From Candidatus Izemoplasmatales bacterium (lineage in GTDB: Bacteria; Bacillota_I; Bacilli_A; Izemoplasmatales; Hujiaoplasmataceae), in NCBI GenBank assembly GCA_028691315.1, contig JAQUZN010000001.1, positions 57,238 through 121,237 of the forward strand: a stretch of 64,000 nt of DNA. Direction: 5' to 3'. The position numbers were made by a program, and so were the translations under genes. Below the pieces are notes generated by a model that had not been told where the DNA came from, made no database searches, and saw only the letters and a list, made by a program, of their open reading frames with translations. Shown here piece after piece: positions 19,781-29,435 of the stretch. Positions within the stretch are counted from its first letter, which is position 1; every line of letters begins with the position of its first letter.

Positions 19781-22597
19781 TTGGCTGAATTATCAAATCT
19801 TTTAAGTAAAGGTCAAAATCGATTTATACAACCAATACTTGCAAGAGATATTATATCTTCTGGTAAAGTTACTGCTACCGACCGTAGTAGTTTTTCAGGT
19901 GGTCTTGATGTAGGAAATACTCTAATAGCAACTTCTATTTCAACTACGAATGCGATTGTTGCTCCTAGTTGGTTAAATGCTAGTGGTGTTGGATTAACCG
20001 TTAATGGTGCTAATTATATTACAAATACTAGTAGTAATGGGTTACAGTTAACGCAACCATTATATCTAGGAACCAATAGAAGCTTCTATTTTAATACAGC
20101 TGGCGATATTCTAGCGAATAATATAGTAGCTGGTAATGTCAATGCGACAAATGGAAATTTTACAAATGTAGATGTAAAAGAAACATTATCTGCATATAAG
20201 TATGAGCTTCACAATATTATGAATCTTGGTGGAGAGTTTATTGTTGCTCCTACTATAAGATTTACTCCTAGAGTTGGTTCTGTTGGCTCCACTGCTACCA
20301 TTATATCAAAAAGTGGAAATAATATTCAAATAACAATATTAGATACTGCTACAATACAGAATTCTGCGATTGCTGGTGTTACTTGGTCTCAAAACTCTAA
20401 AATTAAATTTTCTGCTAAATTAAAGAGACCTAATAATGCTGGTACTATTACCATTACCAATGTAGATGGAACTATTAATACTACGATGCATACTACAGGG
20501 TTTTTAAATAGACTTAATATTGTCATCACAGTAGCGGATACGGCACCTTATGTTGTTAATGAAGTATGTGATGTCGAAGAAGCAGAAGTCATGATGTATC
20601 AATTATATGGTACAAGTGCTGAAACCGGAGTGTCAAAAGCAAGAGATGTTGGTATAAGATTAATTAGTTATGGAACAAATAAGACATCCGCAATTGATCT
20701 TAGTACAGGTCTACAGGATACCCCAAATACGAGAATCGGTCTTTTAACTGGTTTACCGGCTATTAATGGGAGAACCCCATCTGGATGGGGTATTTATACC
20801 GATAATGGGTATTTTAATGGTGTCGTAGTTAGTAATCTTGGTAATATCGGTGGATATAAAATATCAGAAACCGCTATTTATACAGGAGAACATTCGACTT
20901 GGAATGCTAATAATGAAGGTATTTATCTTGGTAGCGGTATTGGTGATTCAACTACTAAATATTTATCATTTGGTTCTGGTGGGGTTACTTATTTTACCCA
21001 TACTGGGACTGGTAAAATTGGTGCATGGTTAGTTAGTGCTTCATCTATCTATAGAACAACAAATGCTCTTGGTACAGAAGCTAGTGCTAATAGTCATATA
21101 TATTTAGGTACCGCTGGATTTTCTATTGGGAATAAATTTATATATAATTCTGATACAGGAAATCTAATAGTAAATGGTAGTGGAACTTTTAGTGGAACTA
21201 TCACTGCTAATGATGGTGACATAGGTCCTTGGAAGATTACATCTACTTCTATATATAAAGGTGTTAATACATTAGGAACTACTGGAAATAATAATATTTA
21301 TTTAGGTAATAATGGATTCTCATTATCAAATAAATTTATCTTTGATTCATTAACAGGCAATCTAACTGTAAATGGATCTGGAACTTTTAATGGAACGATT
21401 ACCGCTAATGACGGTGCTATTGGGCCTTGGAATATATCAACTACTTCAATATATAAAGTTTCTAATCTTCTTGGTACCTCATCCAGTGCAAGTGATCATA
21501 TTTACTTAGGTGATAGTGGATTATCTCTGGGACCCAATTTCATATATAATGCTTCAAATGGGAATTTAGAGTTAAAAGGTAAAGTAACAGCAACCGATGG
21601 TGAGTTTACGGGTAAGATAACTTCTACCACTGGTATTATTGGACCTTGGAATATCACAGAAACTTCAATCTATAAGGGTTCTAATATGATTGGAAGTGGA
21701 ACGAAAGGTCACATTTATCTTGGAAATGACGGATTCTCATTAGCAGATAAATTAGTATATCGAATTGATGGGTCTAATAATTCATTAACCTTTGATGGTA
21801 AAATCATTTCAACAGAAGGATCAATTGGCGGTTGGACGATAGAATCTAATAAACTAAGTTCTGGGACAGCTCCAAATAACGTAATTATTTCATCTGCTGG
21901 TTTTAGTACAACTATACTTGGTGAGATACTCAATGATATGAGATTTACGGTTGGAAATCAATTTGGTATAAATAGTGAAGGTAAAGCCTATATGGGCGGA
22001 GCTTTGATTGCCGGAGATACAGTTATAACCGGCAATACCACTATTGAAGCTTCAAGCATCAAACTCAGAAGTGTTGGTGATAATCAAGAGACGATAGAAG
22101 ATATTGATCTTGCAACTACTTTCAATAGAATCAATGACGGATTAGCCGAAACAAGTATGTTATTAAATGAAAAGGTTGATGCTGAAGCTGTTCTCAATAT
22201 GTTTAATAATATGATTGAAACTGCGGTATCTAGTGGTGCTGGTAAATCAATTATGACTCAAACCGATGAAGGTTGGGTTTTTAATATGTCAGAAATAGAC
22301 AATTCTCTTACTGACATAACGGAAAGAACCGCATATATTCATATGCAGACTGATGAGAATGGTACTCCTTATATTGAACTAGGAGGATCGGAAAACAACT
22401 TTAAAGTTCGTATTACAAATGAATCTATTGATTTCATGGAAAGTACTGAAGATGGTGATTCACGTATAGCATATATGAGCAATCAAATTATGTTTATCAA
22501 AAGAGCTGTAATAGAAGATGAGTTGCAGGTCGGAGAAGAAACAGGATTTATATGGAAACGTAGAGCGAATGGTAACATGGGACTACGTTGGGTATAA
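19781..22597 (+). CDS. Repetitive tail fibre (938 aa), TTG start
   Basis: Translation appears to start at a TTG at 19781, preceded by ACGAGGTGATTAATT; no ATG lies close to this ribosome site. The middle (about residues 350-720) contains five copies of a roughly 75-aa unit: IGPWKI-x-STSIYK-x-xN-x-LGT, then IYLG-x-xGFSL, NKFI-x-NS-x-TGNL and GSGTF-x-GTITANDG. The N-terminal 250 residues are beta-rich. The end has a helical part (TFNRINDGLAETSMLLNEKVDAEAVL) and a short tip FIWKRRANGNMGLRWV. Such G-x-IG-x-W-x-I repeats are common in minor structural and fibre proteins of Gram-positive phages. It is probably a host-specificity fibre. Confidence 0.82.
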   Translation: MAELSNLLSKGQNRFIQPILARDIISSGKVTATDRSSFSGGLDVGNTLIATSISTTNAIVAPSWLNASGVGLTVNGANYITNTSSNGLQLTQPLYLGTNRSFYFNTAGDILANNIVAGNVNATNGNFTNVDVKETLSAYKYELHNIMNLGGEFIVAPTIRFTPRVGSVGSTATIISKSGNNIQITILDTATIQNSAIAGVTWSQNSKIKFSAKLKRPNNAGTITITNVDGTINTTMHTTGFLNRLNIVITVADTAPYVVNEVCDVEEAEVMMYQLYGTSAETGVSKARDVGIRLISYGTNKTSAIDLSTGLQDTPNTRIGLLTGLPAINGRTPSGWGIYTDNGYFNGVVVSNLGNIGGYKISETAIYTGEHSTWNANNEGIYLGSGIGDSTTKYLSFGSGGVTYFTHTGTGKIGAWLVSASSIYRTTNALGTEASANSHIYLGTAGFSIGNKFIYNSDTGNLIVNGSGTFSGTITANDGDIGPWKITSTSIYKGVNTLGTTGNNNIYLGNNGFSLSNKFIFDSLTGNLTVNGSGTFNGTITANDGAIGPWNISTTSIYKVSNLLGTSSSASDHIYLGDSGLSLGPNFIYNASNGNLELKGKVTATDGEFTGKITSTTGIIGPWNITETSIYKGSNMIGSGTKGHIYLGNDGFSLADKLVYRIDGSNNSLTFDGKIISTEGSIGGWTIESNKLSSGTAPNNVIISSAGFSTTILGEILNDMRFTVGNQFGINSEGKAYMGGALIAGDTVITGNTTIEASSIKLRSVGDNQETIEDIDLATTFNRINDGLAETSMLLNEKVDAEAVLNMFNNMIETAVSSGAGKSIMTQTDEGWVFNMSEIDNSLTDITERTAYIHMQTDENGTPYIELGGSENNFKVRITNESIDFMESTEDGDSRIAYMSNQIMFIKRAVIEDELQVGEETGFIWKRRANGNMGLRWV

Positions 22598-22621
22598 ATA
22601 TAAGAAAGGAGAATATTAGAT

Positions 22622-24340
22622 ATGGCAAGTTGGAGTTCAGCTTCTGGTACTAGACCTTATATAACATTAACTGTTAATGAGAGTGGAAGTACCTCAACAG
22701 TTGCAAAATTAGCATATTCTTTAGTTTTAACATGTCCTTATCGACCAAGTGCTGGTAGCAATAGAACATGGAATATAAATATAGCTGGACAAACTCGATC
22801 TGGTTCTGTTAATATTAATATTACGGGTTCTGCGACATTGGCGACTGGCACGGTAAATGTGACAAAAGGACCATCCGCTACTAATGTTAACGTTTCTGCT
22901 TCACTTAATTTTGATCTTACTTGGAGTGGTGTTGCTATGGGTACATCGACTGTTGGCGGCACCTTTCCTATTCCAGCAACAACACAAACTTATACTGTCA
23001 CTTATTGGGGGAATAATGGGACTGGAGTTTCCGGAATACCAGCAAAACAAACAAAAACTCACGGAGTAACATTAAAACTTTCTAGTTCAGTACCCAGTAA
23101 ACCAGAACAGAATGACATTGCTTATACATTCTTGGAATGGCGAACTAATAATGATGGTACTGGAACTAAATATGACCCAGGACAAAATTATACCGCAAAC
23201 GCCAATTTAACTCTATACGGTAAATGGAGAACTATATGGTTCGTTTATTATGATGCAAATGAAGGGACTGGTGGTCCACAAATACGACAAGCTATTAGAA
23301 GTGATGAAACAACTACATTATGGAAATCAGATCCAACCCGAACGGGTTATAGTTTCACAGGTTGGAATACCAAACAAAATGGTACTGGAACTAATTATGT
23401 GGGTGGGCAAACTGTTCCGAAAGGGGCATCTATTACATTATATGCACAATGGCAACTTCTTTATACGAAACCAAGAATCACTAAAGTTAGTGCTTTCAGA
23501 AGTGATAATTCAAATAATAGACTTGACGATGGAACCTACGCAAATGTTAAATTTACTTGGGATACAGATGATAATGTAACTGAAGTGAAAATAGAATGGA
23601 AGAAAATAACAGATAGCACCTGGTCATCCAAGGTTTTATCAAGAACTGGCAAAACAGGTGTTGAGTCCGAAAATATAGGATCCGGATTATTAGATCCCGA
23701 GATCATTTATAATATTAGAATTAGTGTTGCTGATGGGACTGGTGAAACGAAAACCAGCACCTCAACAATCAATATACCAGCAATGACTTATATTATCGAT
23801 TTCCTTAGTGGGGGTGAAGATGGAACTGCTCGAATGGGCGTTGCTTTCGGAGGACCTGCTGTCACTGAGAAAACAGTAGAATTCTTTATTCCACAAAAAT
23901 TATCATATTCTTTACCAGTTACCGATAATCTAGTCACAAGACCGTTATTTGTAGATAGTAATAATAAAGTTGTTACTGATGATACTGGATGGGTAACTGC
24001 TAATCTTGCTGCATCCGGAGCTGATAATTTTAATTTATATGGAGCAACCCCAGTAAGATATCGAAAAGTTGGGAGAAAATGTTATGTTGATGGAATTGTG
24101 ACTCCAAAAAACGCAATTGATGGATCAGCCACAGTGATACCAATTTTTATTTTACCATCAATTATGTCACCAACTTATACAAAATATTCTTTATGTCAAG
24201 GTACTGGATCGAATAAGTGGTTACTATCAATTACTGCTTCAAATGGGGTGGTAGGATTTTCACGTTATGGTTCAACAAATTATGCCATCTGTTCACCAGG
24301 AGCCTGGCTACCATTTTATCTTGAATTTGATATTGATTAA
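22622..24340 (+). CDS. DUF859-like tail protein with InlB-type repeats
   Basis: The 572-aa protein starts after AAGGAGAATATTAGAT-ATG. The N-terminal 120 residues are a beta-sandwich of the type seen in siphophage DUF859 proteins. Residues about 125-285 hold two InlB B-repeat (Listeria-Bacteroides repeat) units with the signatures YTFLEWRTNNDGTGTKYDPG and YSFTGWNTKQNGTGTNYVGG, each ending LTLYGKW or ITLYAQW. A fibronectin-like section (KVTWD-type, KIEWKKITDSTWSSKV) follows. The last 150 residues are a DUF859-type tip with MTYIIDFLSGGEDGTARMGVAFG. It is a host-adhesion protein by architecture. Confidence 0.8.
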   Translation: MASWSSASGTRPYITLTVNESGSTSTVAKLAYSLVLTCPYRPSAGSNRTWNINIAGQTRSGSVNINITGSATLATGTVNVTKGPSATNVNVSASLNFDLTWSGVAMGTSTVGGTFPIPATTQTYTVTYWGNNGTGVSGIPAKQTKTHGVTLKLSSSVPSKPEQNDIAYTFLEWRTNNDGTGTKYDPGQNYTANANLTLYGKWRTIWFVYYDANEGTGGPQIRQAIRSDETTTLWKSDPTRTGYSFTGWNTKQNGTGTNYVGGQTVPKGASITLYAQWQLLYTKPRITKVSAFRSDNSNNRLDDGTYANVKFTWDTDDNVTEVKIEWKKITDSTWSSKVLSRTGKTGVESENIGSGLLDPEIIYNIRISVADGTGETKTSTSTINIPAMTYIIDFLSGGEDGTARMGVAFGGPAVTEKTVEFFIPQKLSYSLPVTDNLVTRPLFVDSNNKVVTDDTGWVTANLAASGADNFNLYGATPVRYRKVGRKCYVDGIVTPKNAIDGSATVIPIFILPSIMSPTYTKYSLCQGTGSNKWLLSITASNGVVGFSRYGSTNYAICSPGAWLPFYLEFDID

Positions 24341-24361
24341 TTAAAAGGAGGTATTTATATT

Positions 24362-24835
24362 ATGACTACTTATGGTAAAAAACATCATATTTTTAAATTT
24401 TTAGCTTTATTTATTGTAGGATTTAATTTCTACATATCGATTGAAACTTGTTTTAGAGGGTACTCTTATCCAGCTATGGGGTTGATGGGAGCTGTAGCAT
24501 TTATTTTGATCGATGCCATTAATTCTAAAATTTCATGGGATATTCCATTCGCTGTACAAGCAATTATTGGCAGTTTGATTGTCACCTTATTGGAATTGAT
24601 AGTTGGTATATTTTTATTAAAAGTATTCAATGTACGGATGTGGGATTATAGTAATCTATGGGGGAATTATCTTGGATTAATATCTCCGTTGTTTACTTTC
24701 TTATGGTTTTTATTATCATTCTTCTGTATTTTATTATCAGATACCATTAACTATTATATTTTTAATGAACAGCCAAGACCGTTTTATAGATCAATTACAG
24801 GAAAGATATTATTCAAATTACCAGAGCGTTATTAA
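24362..24835 (+). CDS. CmpB-like (putative ABC transporter type IV) membrane protein
   Basis: The 157-aa protein starts after AAGGAGGTATTTATATT-ATG and has four predicted membrane spans (about residues 12-30, 38-52, 60-85 and 98-125). The phrase FNVRMWDYSNLWGNYLGLI is the hallmark of the CmpB-like family (putative ABC-transporter type IV, PF06541), found in many Firmicutes. That family has no established function in phages. Here it closes the + strand fibre operon and is followed by a strong terminator. Possible roles include a holin-like pore, superinfection exclusion or envelope modification; the sequence does not decide between them. Confidence 0.65.
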   Translation: MTTYGKKHHIFKFLALFIVGFNFYISIETCFRGYSYPAMGLMGAVAFILIDAINSKISWDIPFAVQAIIGSLIVTLLELIVGIFLLKVFNVRMWDYSNLWGNYLGLISPLFTFLWFLLSFFCILLSDTINYYIFNEQPRPFYRSITGKILFKLPERY

Positions 24836-24917
24836 ATAATATTAATTCTATAATGACCTGATAAGATACTCTAATAAATGCAATAATTTGATTAAACGCA
24901 AATTTTCAACAACACTG

Positions 24918-24952
24918 GCCAGATATAGGGAAATTCCTATATCTGGCTTTTT
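24918..24952. terminator. Strong bidirectional terminator
   Basis: A perfect 12-bp stem (GCCAGATATAGG with CCTATATCTGGC) with a 6-nt loop is followed by CTTTTTGTT on the + strand. It lies between convergent genes. Confidence 0.9.
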
Positions 24953-24953
24953 G

Positions 24954-25496
24954 TTATAAAGAATCGTAATCAACCTTGATTATTTTATCATATTCTGTTT
25001 TGATGCCTTTGATTAAACCATTCCCTCCACATTCAAAATAATTTTCAAATAACTTATCTAGATTTTCTTTATCAGTGGGTGTAATCGTGTCATCATTCTG
25101 TTTCATTTCTTTAAAAGCACGAATAATTTCATTTCTTAAAATCGCTTGATTCATCTTCGATGTTCGATCATATTCACGATCCATAGAAGCTTTTAATTGT
25201 TGAATTGTTTCTCTCAATTCTTTGTTTGTAATTTCTGTTTCGCAATAAATCTTTTTAATGTCTTCCCGATGTATTTCTTGTAAAGCATATACATCACTTT
25301 GAAGTTTCTTAATATCTTTCTCTATCGTTTCGTCCTTTGTGTCGATTCCTCTTTTAGTATGGTAAAGTTTCATAAATACTTTAATAAGCAGATTTATAAA
25401 CAATACGATCATGGTAATATATGCGGTCACAATAAATAGAGCACGGAGGATATTTTCTCCGGATACATATTCTGCTAGTGCTATGATTTCCCCCAT
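24954..25496 (-). CDS. Membrane-anchored coiled-coil protein
   Basis: The 180-aa protein has an N-terminal membrane segment (residues about 18-43, ALFIVTAYITMIVLFINLLI) and a long charged coiled coil (about 55-140). The C-terminal motif FENYFECGGNGLIKGIKTEYDKI resembles the YxxYxxxGGNGxI ending of several Firmicute phage membrane and holin-region proteins. The start is preceded by AAGGAGAATATGGGTCT. It is a lone - strand gene between two + strand blocks. It could be a spanin- or holin-accessory-like factor or an anchor at the membrane; this is inference from topology. Confidence 0.7.
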   Translation of the reverse strand: MGEIIALAEYVSGENILRALFIVTAYITMIVLFINLLIKVFMKLYHTKRGIDTKDETIEKDIKKLQSDVYALQEIHREDIKKIYCETEITNKELRETIQQLKASMDREYDRTSKMNQAILRNEIIRAFKEMKQNDDTITPTDKENLDKLFENYFECGGNGLIKGIKTEYDKIIKVDYDSL

Positions 25497-25648
25497 AGAC
25501 CCATATTCTCCTTTATTTAATTATAGACTTTATTAAAATGTTAATACCCATCTTTCAAGGGGTCATCACAAAAAATATGTAAAATGATGTCTAAGAAGAT
25601 CTGTTTAGGATACCGCTGTATTTTTCTTTTTTAAATAAGCCAAAACTT

Positions 25649-25654
25649 TATAAT
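25649..25654 (+). promoter_or_regulatory. Possible -10 box of the nrdJ gene
   Basis: TATAAT within ACTTTATAATAACC lies 28 nt before the nrdJ start in an otherwise empty 185-bp leader. It resembles the other TATAAT-containing promoter-like sites in the window. No convincing -35 or cobalamin riboswitch is visible. Confidence 0.35.
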
Positions 25655-25681
25655 AACCAAAATATATATACCAGGAGGTTT

Positions 25682-28600
25682 ATGATTAATATGAGAGAAA
25701 TTAAATCAGTAAGAGATTGGGTTGGCGTTGACGATCCAATGTGCGAAATCATTGTAGATAAAAAATATCTAGCAAGTGCAGATGTTATGGGAGAAAAAGA
25801 AGAAGTTTATGAAATGTTAAAACGAATTTCAATGAATGATATTGATTATTATCCACTTATCGTTGATTGTTATTTTATTCCAGCGGGAAGAATCATTGCT
25901 AATTTAGGTTTATGGAATTATGGTATTAAAGTTACCATGTCAAATTGCTACGTATTAGAAGGACCAGAAGATAACATTGAGTCTATTTATGAAGTAGCAA
26001 AACAAATGGCTCGTACATTCTCATATGGCGGTGGTGTTGGAATTGATATTTCTAAGTTAGCTCCTAAGAATGCAAAAGTGAGAAATTCAGCAGTAAAGAC
26101 GACAGGTGCAGTTTCATTCTGTGAAACGTTTAGTAATGTAAGTACTTCTATCGGACAAGCTGGTAGACGTGGTGCTCTTATGATATGTATCAATGATGAT
26201 CATCCAGATTTAGAAGAATTCATCACTCATAAATCTGATCTTGAATTAACGACAGGTGCAAATATGTCAGTTAAGATGTCAGATGCTTTCTTTAAACAAT
26301 TAGCAATTAGAATGAATAATCAAAATGAAATATTTGATTCTAACAGAGAAGGATGGAAATTACAATTCCACCGTCCAGAAACAAATGAAACAATTGAAAA
26401 GATTGTTGATCCATTAGAAATTATGAAATTAATTGCTAAGACAGCATGGAATTACGGGGAACCAGGAATTCTTTATTGGGATACTATCAATGATTATTGC
26501 TTATTAGGAAAAGATCCAGACTTTAGATTTGATGCTACAAATCCTTGTGGAGAAGAACCATTACCTGCTGGTGGCGCATGTGTACTCGGTGCTCTTAATC
26601 TTTCTAAGTACGTAACAAAAGAAAACATCCAGGTCGATGAAGATCATTTTGCTTTATTTCAAGATGAAAGAGAAATCTTAGATATTGATCAGGAAGCAAT
26701 ATACACTCCAGAGATAAATAGATATTATTTTAAAGAAGAGACATTAAAGAAATTCGAACATGATATTTATATTGCTATTCGATATTTAGATGATATTCTC
26801 ACTCTAAATTCCAATCTTCATCCATTACAAATTCAGAGAGATGCTTCTACTAAATATCGTGCAATTGGTCTTGGTATCATGGGATTGGCAGACGCTTTCA
26901 TTAATTGTGAGATTGGTTATGGAAGTGTAGAAAGTCTTATACTCAGTGATTATCTTGGTTCTATTATGGCATTCAATGCTATTGAAACTTCTTGTGAATT
27001 AGCAAGAAAACGTGGTAAATTCGATACCTGTATACCGGAGTATATTATTGAGAGTGACTACTTCATTGAGAATGTCAATAACAATAAATACATAGATGAA
27101 GATCGAATTCATGCTTTAATAGAAAAAGTTAAAAAATATGGATTAAGAAATGCTCAATTGTTGACAGTTGCACCTACGGGAACCACTTCGACTATATTAA
27201 ATGTCTCTGGTGGGATAGAGCCTATATTCTCTAATCATTATACAAGAGTCACAAAGACAATTGATGAGAATGGAGATAAGTCATTTGAAGTTTATCCAGA
27301 AGTAGTAAAAGACTATGCAAAGAAATATCCAGAAGTTTATAATGAAGACGGTATTATTGATATAGAAAAACTTCCTTATTACTTTATGACATCAAAAGAA
27401 GTGAATTATCGTGATAAGATTAGAGTACAGGCTGCATGGCAAAGACATATTGATAGCTCTATTTCCTCGACTGTTAACTTACCGGAATATACAACAGAAG
27501 AAGAAGTTATGGATCTTTATATCTATGCGCATAAGAAAGGTTTAAAAGGAATTACTGTATTTAGAGAAGGCTGTAAACGTGCAGGTATTCTTTATGATAA
27601 ATCAAAATCAAGGAAAGAAGAAAAATCTGTTAAACCCGAAAAAGAAGAAAAGCAAAACACAGGTTCCATTATAGATCCAAAAACTATTAAAAATGGTAAC
27701 ATTGGTTATAACCCAATTGCGTTGGTTGATAGAAGAGTATTTAAAGATGCTTCAATAGACAAAGATGCAACAAAGATCGATTTTTCAAAATTAGAAAAAC
27801 CAATTATTATACAACCAGGTCAAAGAGTAAAAGATTTCTATGATAAAATTTCTATTCCATCTGATGCTATTAAAACTGATACAATAACAATTAAAACCCC
27901 AAAGATTAAGAAAAACCAAGAGGGGCTTATTACAAGAGAACAGCTTGGAAAACGTTTAGATGCTGCTGTTTATTATGCTAGTATTGCATGTGGACACATC
28001 TATATTGTGATTTCAAGAGATGAAAACGATAATTTAGTAGAAGCTTTCATGGCATCATCTAAATCTGGTGGTTGCTCTGCTAATGCAGAATGTTTAGGAC
28101 GTTATGCTTCTGCATGTATGAGAAATGGTATGAGTATTGATACTATTGTCGATATTACAAAAGGTGTTAAATGTCCAGCATGTTTAAATCTTAAAGGGAA
28201 AGGTCAAGCTTTAGATGGTTTAAGTTGTGGTGATGCCTTAGCAAGAATTATTAAAGAAGAAGAAGAATATGTAGAAAAGTATATTCGATCAAGCAAAGCA
28301 AAATTAAAAAAGAACGATGATTCAGAAAGCATGGTCGATATTATAAAAAGAAACGATGCTTTAGATGCTCAGATATATGCGTTAAACATTCTTGCAGATA
28401 TGAATAAAGAAGATACTGATAAAAAAATAAATAAACATTTAAATTCATCAGATGAAAATACGAAAACTTCTTTAAAAGGAACAGTCAGTGATTTCAAAAT
28501 TACGGATAAAGAATTATCACCAGAAGAAATATATAATGAATATAAGAAAAACTATAATGACACAAAAGATATAGAAAATTTAGAGAAATTATCAGGTATC

Positions 28601-28756
28601 AAATCAAGCAAAAAGAAATCGGAAGATAAATATGATTTCACTCAATATTCAGATGATGAGAATATACAGAATGGCGTATGCCCAGAATGTGGAACCTCGT
28701 TATTACGTTCTGAAGGATGTTTGAAATGTATGAATTGTTGGTTCTCTAAGTGTTAA
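25682..28756 (+). CDS. nrdJ: Class II (B12-dependent) ribonucleotide reductase
   Basis: The 1,024-aa enzyme would reduce ribonucleotides to deoxyribonucleotides for phage DNA synthesis using adenosylcobalamin. Cys89 (SNCYVLEG) and Cys300 fit the substrate-reducing cysteine pair. Cys289 within NPCGEEPL fits the thiyl-radical cysteine, with Asn287 and Glu291 as active-site partners. A TSCPD domain occupies about residues 760-840 (HIYIVISRDENDNLVEAFM, SGGCSANAE, CPACLNLKG). The C-terminus is a zinc-ribbon-like tail (CPECGTS...CLKCMNCWFSKC), which in this family passes electrons from thioredoxin. A charged, low-complexity linker at about 860-990 makes it longer than many relatives. The first ATG (25682) is only 3 nt after AGGAGG; the ATG at 25691 has a longer but usable spacing. 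No separate small subunit is needed. Confidence 0.93.
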   Translation: MINMREIKSVRDWVGVDDPMCEIIVDKKYLASADVMGEKEEVYEMLKRISMNDIDYYPLIVDCYFIPAGRIIANLGLWNYGIKVTMSNCYVLEGPEDNIESIYEVAKQMARTFSYGGGVGIDISKLAPKNAKVRNSAVKTTGAVSFCETFSNVSTSIGQAGRRGALMICINDDHPDLEEFITHKSDLELTTGANMSVKMSDAFFKQLAIRMNNQNEIFDSNREGWKLQFHRPETNETIEKIVDPLEIMKLIAKTAWNYGEPGILYWDTINDYCLLGKDPDFRFDATNPCGEEPLPAGGACVLGALNLSKYVTKENIQVDEDHFALFQDEREILDIDQEAIYTPEINRYYFKEETLKKFEHDIYIAIRYLDDILTLNSNLHPLQIQRDASTKYRAIGLGIMGLADAFINCEIGYGSVESLILSDYLGSIMAFNAIETSCELARKRGKFDTCIPEYIIESDYFIENVNNNKYIDEDRIHALIEKVKKYGLRNAQLLTVAPTGTTSTILNVSGGIEPIFSNHYTRVTKTIDENGDKSFEVYPEVVKDYAKKYPEVYNEDGIIDIEKLPYYFMTSKEVNYRDKIRVQAAWQRHIDSSISSTVNLPEYTTEEEVMDLYIYAHKKGLKGITVFREGCKRAGILYDKSKSRKEEKSVKPEKEEKQNTGSIIDPKTIKNGNIGYNPIALVDRRVFKDASIDKDATKIDFSKLEKPIIIQPGQRVKDFYDKISIPSDAIKTDTITIKTPKIKKNQEGLITREQLGKRLDAAVYYASIACGHIYIVISRDENDNLVEAFMASSKSGGCSANAECLGRYASACMRNGMSIDTIVDITKGVKCPACLNLKGKGQALDGLSCGDALARIIKEEEEYVEKYIRSSKAKLKKNDDSESMVDIIKRNDALDAQIYALNILADMNKEDTDKKINKHLNSSDENTKTSLKGTVSDFKITDKELSPEEIYNEYKKNYNDTKDIENLEKLSGIKSSKKKSEDKYDFTQYSDDENIQNGVCPECGTSLLRSEGCLKCMNCWFSKC

Positions 28757-28769
28757 TATAATAAAAGAT

Positions 28770-28805
28770 ATATGTGTAAGGAAGATTATACTTCCTTACA
28801 CATAT
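28770..28805. terminator. Bidirectional terminator
   Basis: A perfect 15-bp stem (28770-28784 with 28791-28805, loop ATTATA) lies between the convergent nrdJ and guanylate-kinase genes, followed by TTATT. Confidence 0.9.
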
Positions 28806-28812
28806 TTATTGT

Positions 28813-29430
28813 TTACATAATATCATTAGGGTTAATAATACCATAATCTAGTAAAAAGGTTCTAATTGCGTAAACACATTCTACTTGACTTTTATTCTTG
28901 AATATATGAGGATCAACTTCAGCAATCTTTTCGGCTGAGAAGTCATCCTCATCCGCAAGGAATCTTCTACATATTTCTTTATAGTTTGGATCACCATTAT
29001 TACGTTCTCTACTAATAGAGCGTAATAGACGATCACCTTCATCTGGAACTTGTATGTATATCGGAATGATACTATCCTTTCCATAATGTTTTACTAAGGA
29101 ATGATAAGAAATCAATGTTCCAATTCCCATATAACTATGGTTCTCTAGATTAATCGCATCTTTAGAAGTATAATAAGACCAATCGCCATATATTGTACTA
29201 TAAGATCTTAACTCTAGGATCTTATCAGAGTCTTTATCTTCTCTAAATTGCTCTTGAGTGACAAAAAAATAATCTTTACCTTCTTTTTCACCATCTCTCA
29301 TTGGTCGAGTAGTATTCATAATGATATTCTTAAAGATATTCTTATTTTTCATAATACCTAAAAGCATATCATAAATTGAATTCTTTCCTACTCCACTCTT
29401 CCCCATAATATATACAATTTTATTTTCCAT
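28813..29430 (-). CDS. Guanylate-kinase-like P-loop nucleotide kinase
   Basis: The 205-aa protein has a P-loop at residues 10-17 (GKSGVGKNS) and the guanylate-kinase nucleotide-binding signature TTRPMRDGEKEGKDYFFVT at about 40-58. These predict phosphorylation of GMP or dGMP to the diphosphate. That would feed nucleotide pools together with the neighbouring NrdJ. The length matches the family (about 200 aa). It starts after CTGGAGTAAACGAT-ATG and lies 5 nt downstream of the chaperonin gene on the same strand. The C-terminal half diverges (many Asp, Glu and Asn), so a different nucleotide substrate is possible. Confidence 0.85.
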   Translation of the reverse strand: MENKIVYIMGKSGVGKNSIYDMLLGIMKNKNIFKNIIMNTTRPMRDGEKEGKDYFFVTQEQFREDKDSDKILELRSYSTIYGDWSYYTSKDAINLENHSYMGIGTLISYHSLVKHYGKDSIIPIYIQVPDEGDRLLRSISRERNNGDPNYKEICRRFLADEDDFSAEKIAEVDPHIFKNKSQVECVYAIRTFLLDYGIINPNDIM

Positions 29431-29435
29431 ATCGT

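Noticed and set aside
25497..25681. Cobalamin riboswitch in front of nrdJ
   Set aside because: The 185-bp leader lacks a recognisable B12 box and paired arms by eye; not supported without a covariance search.
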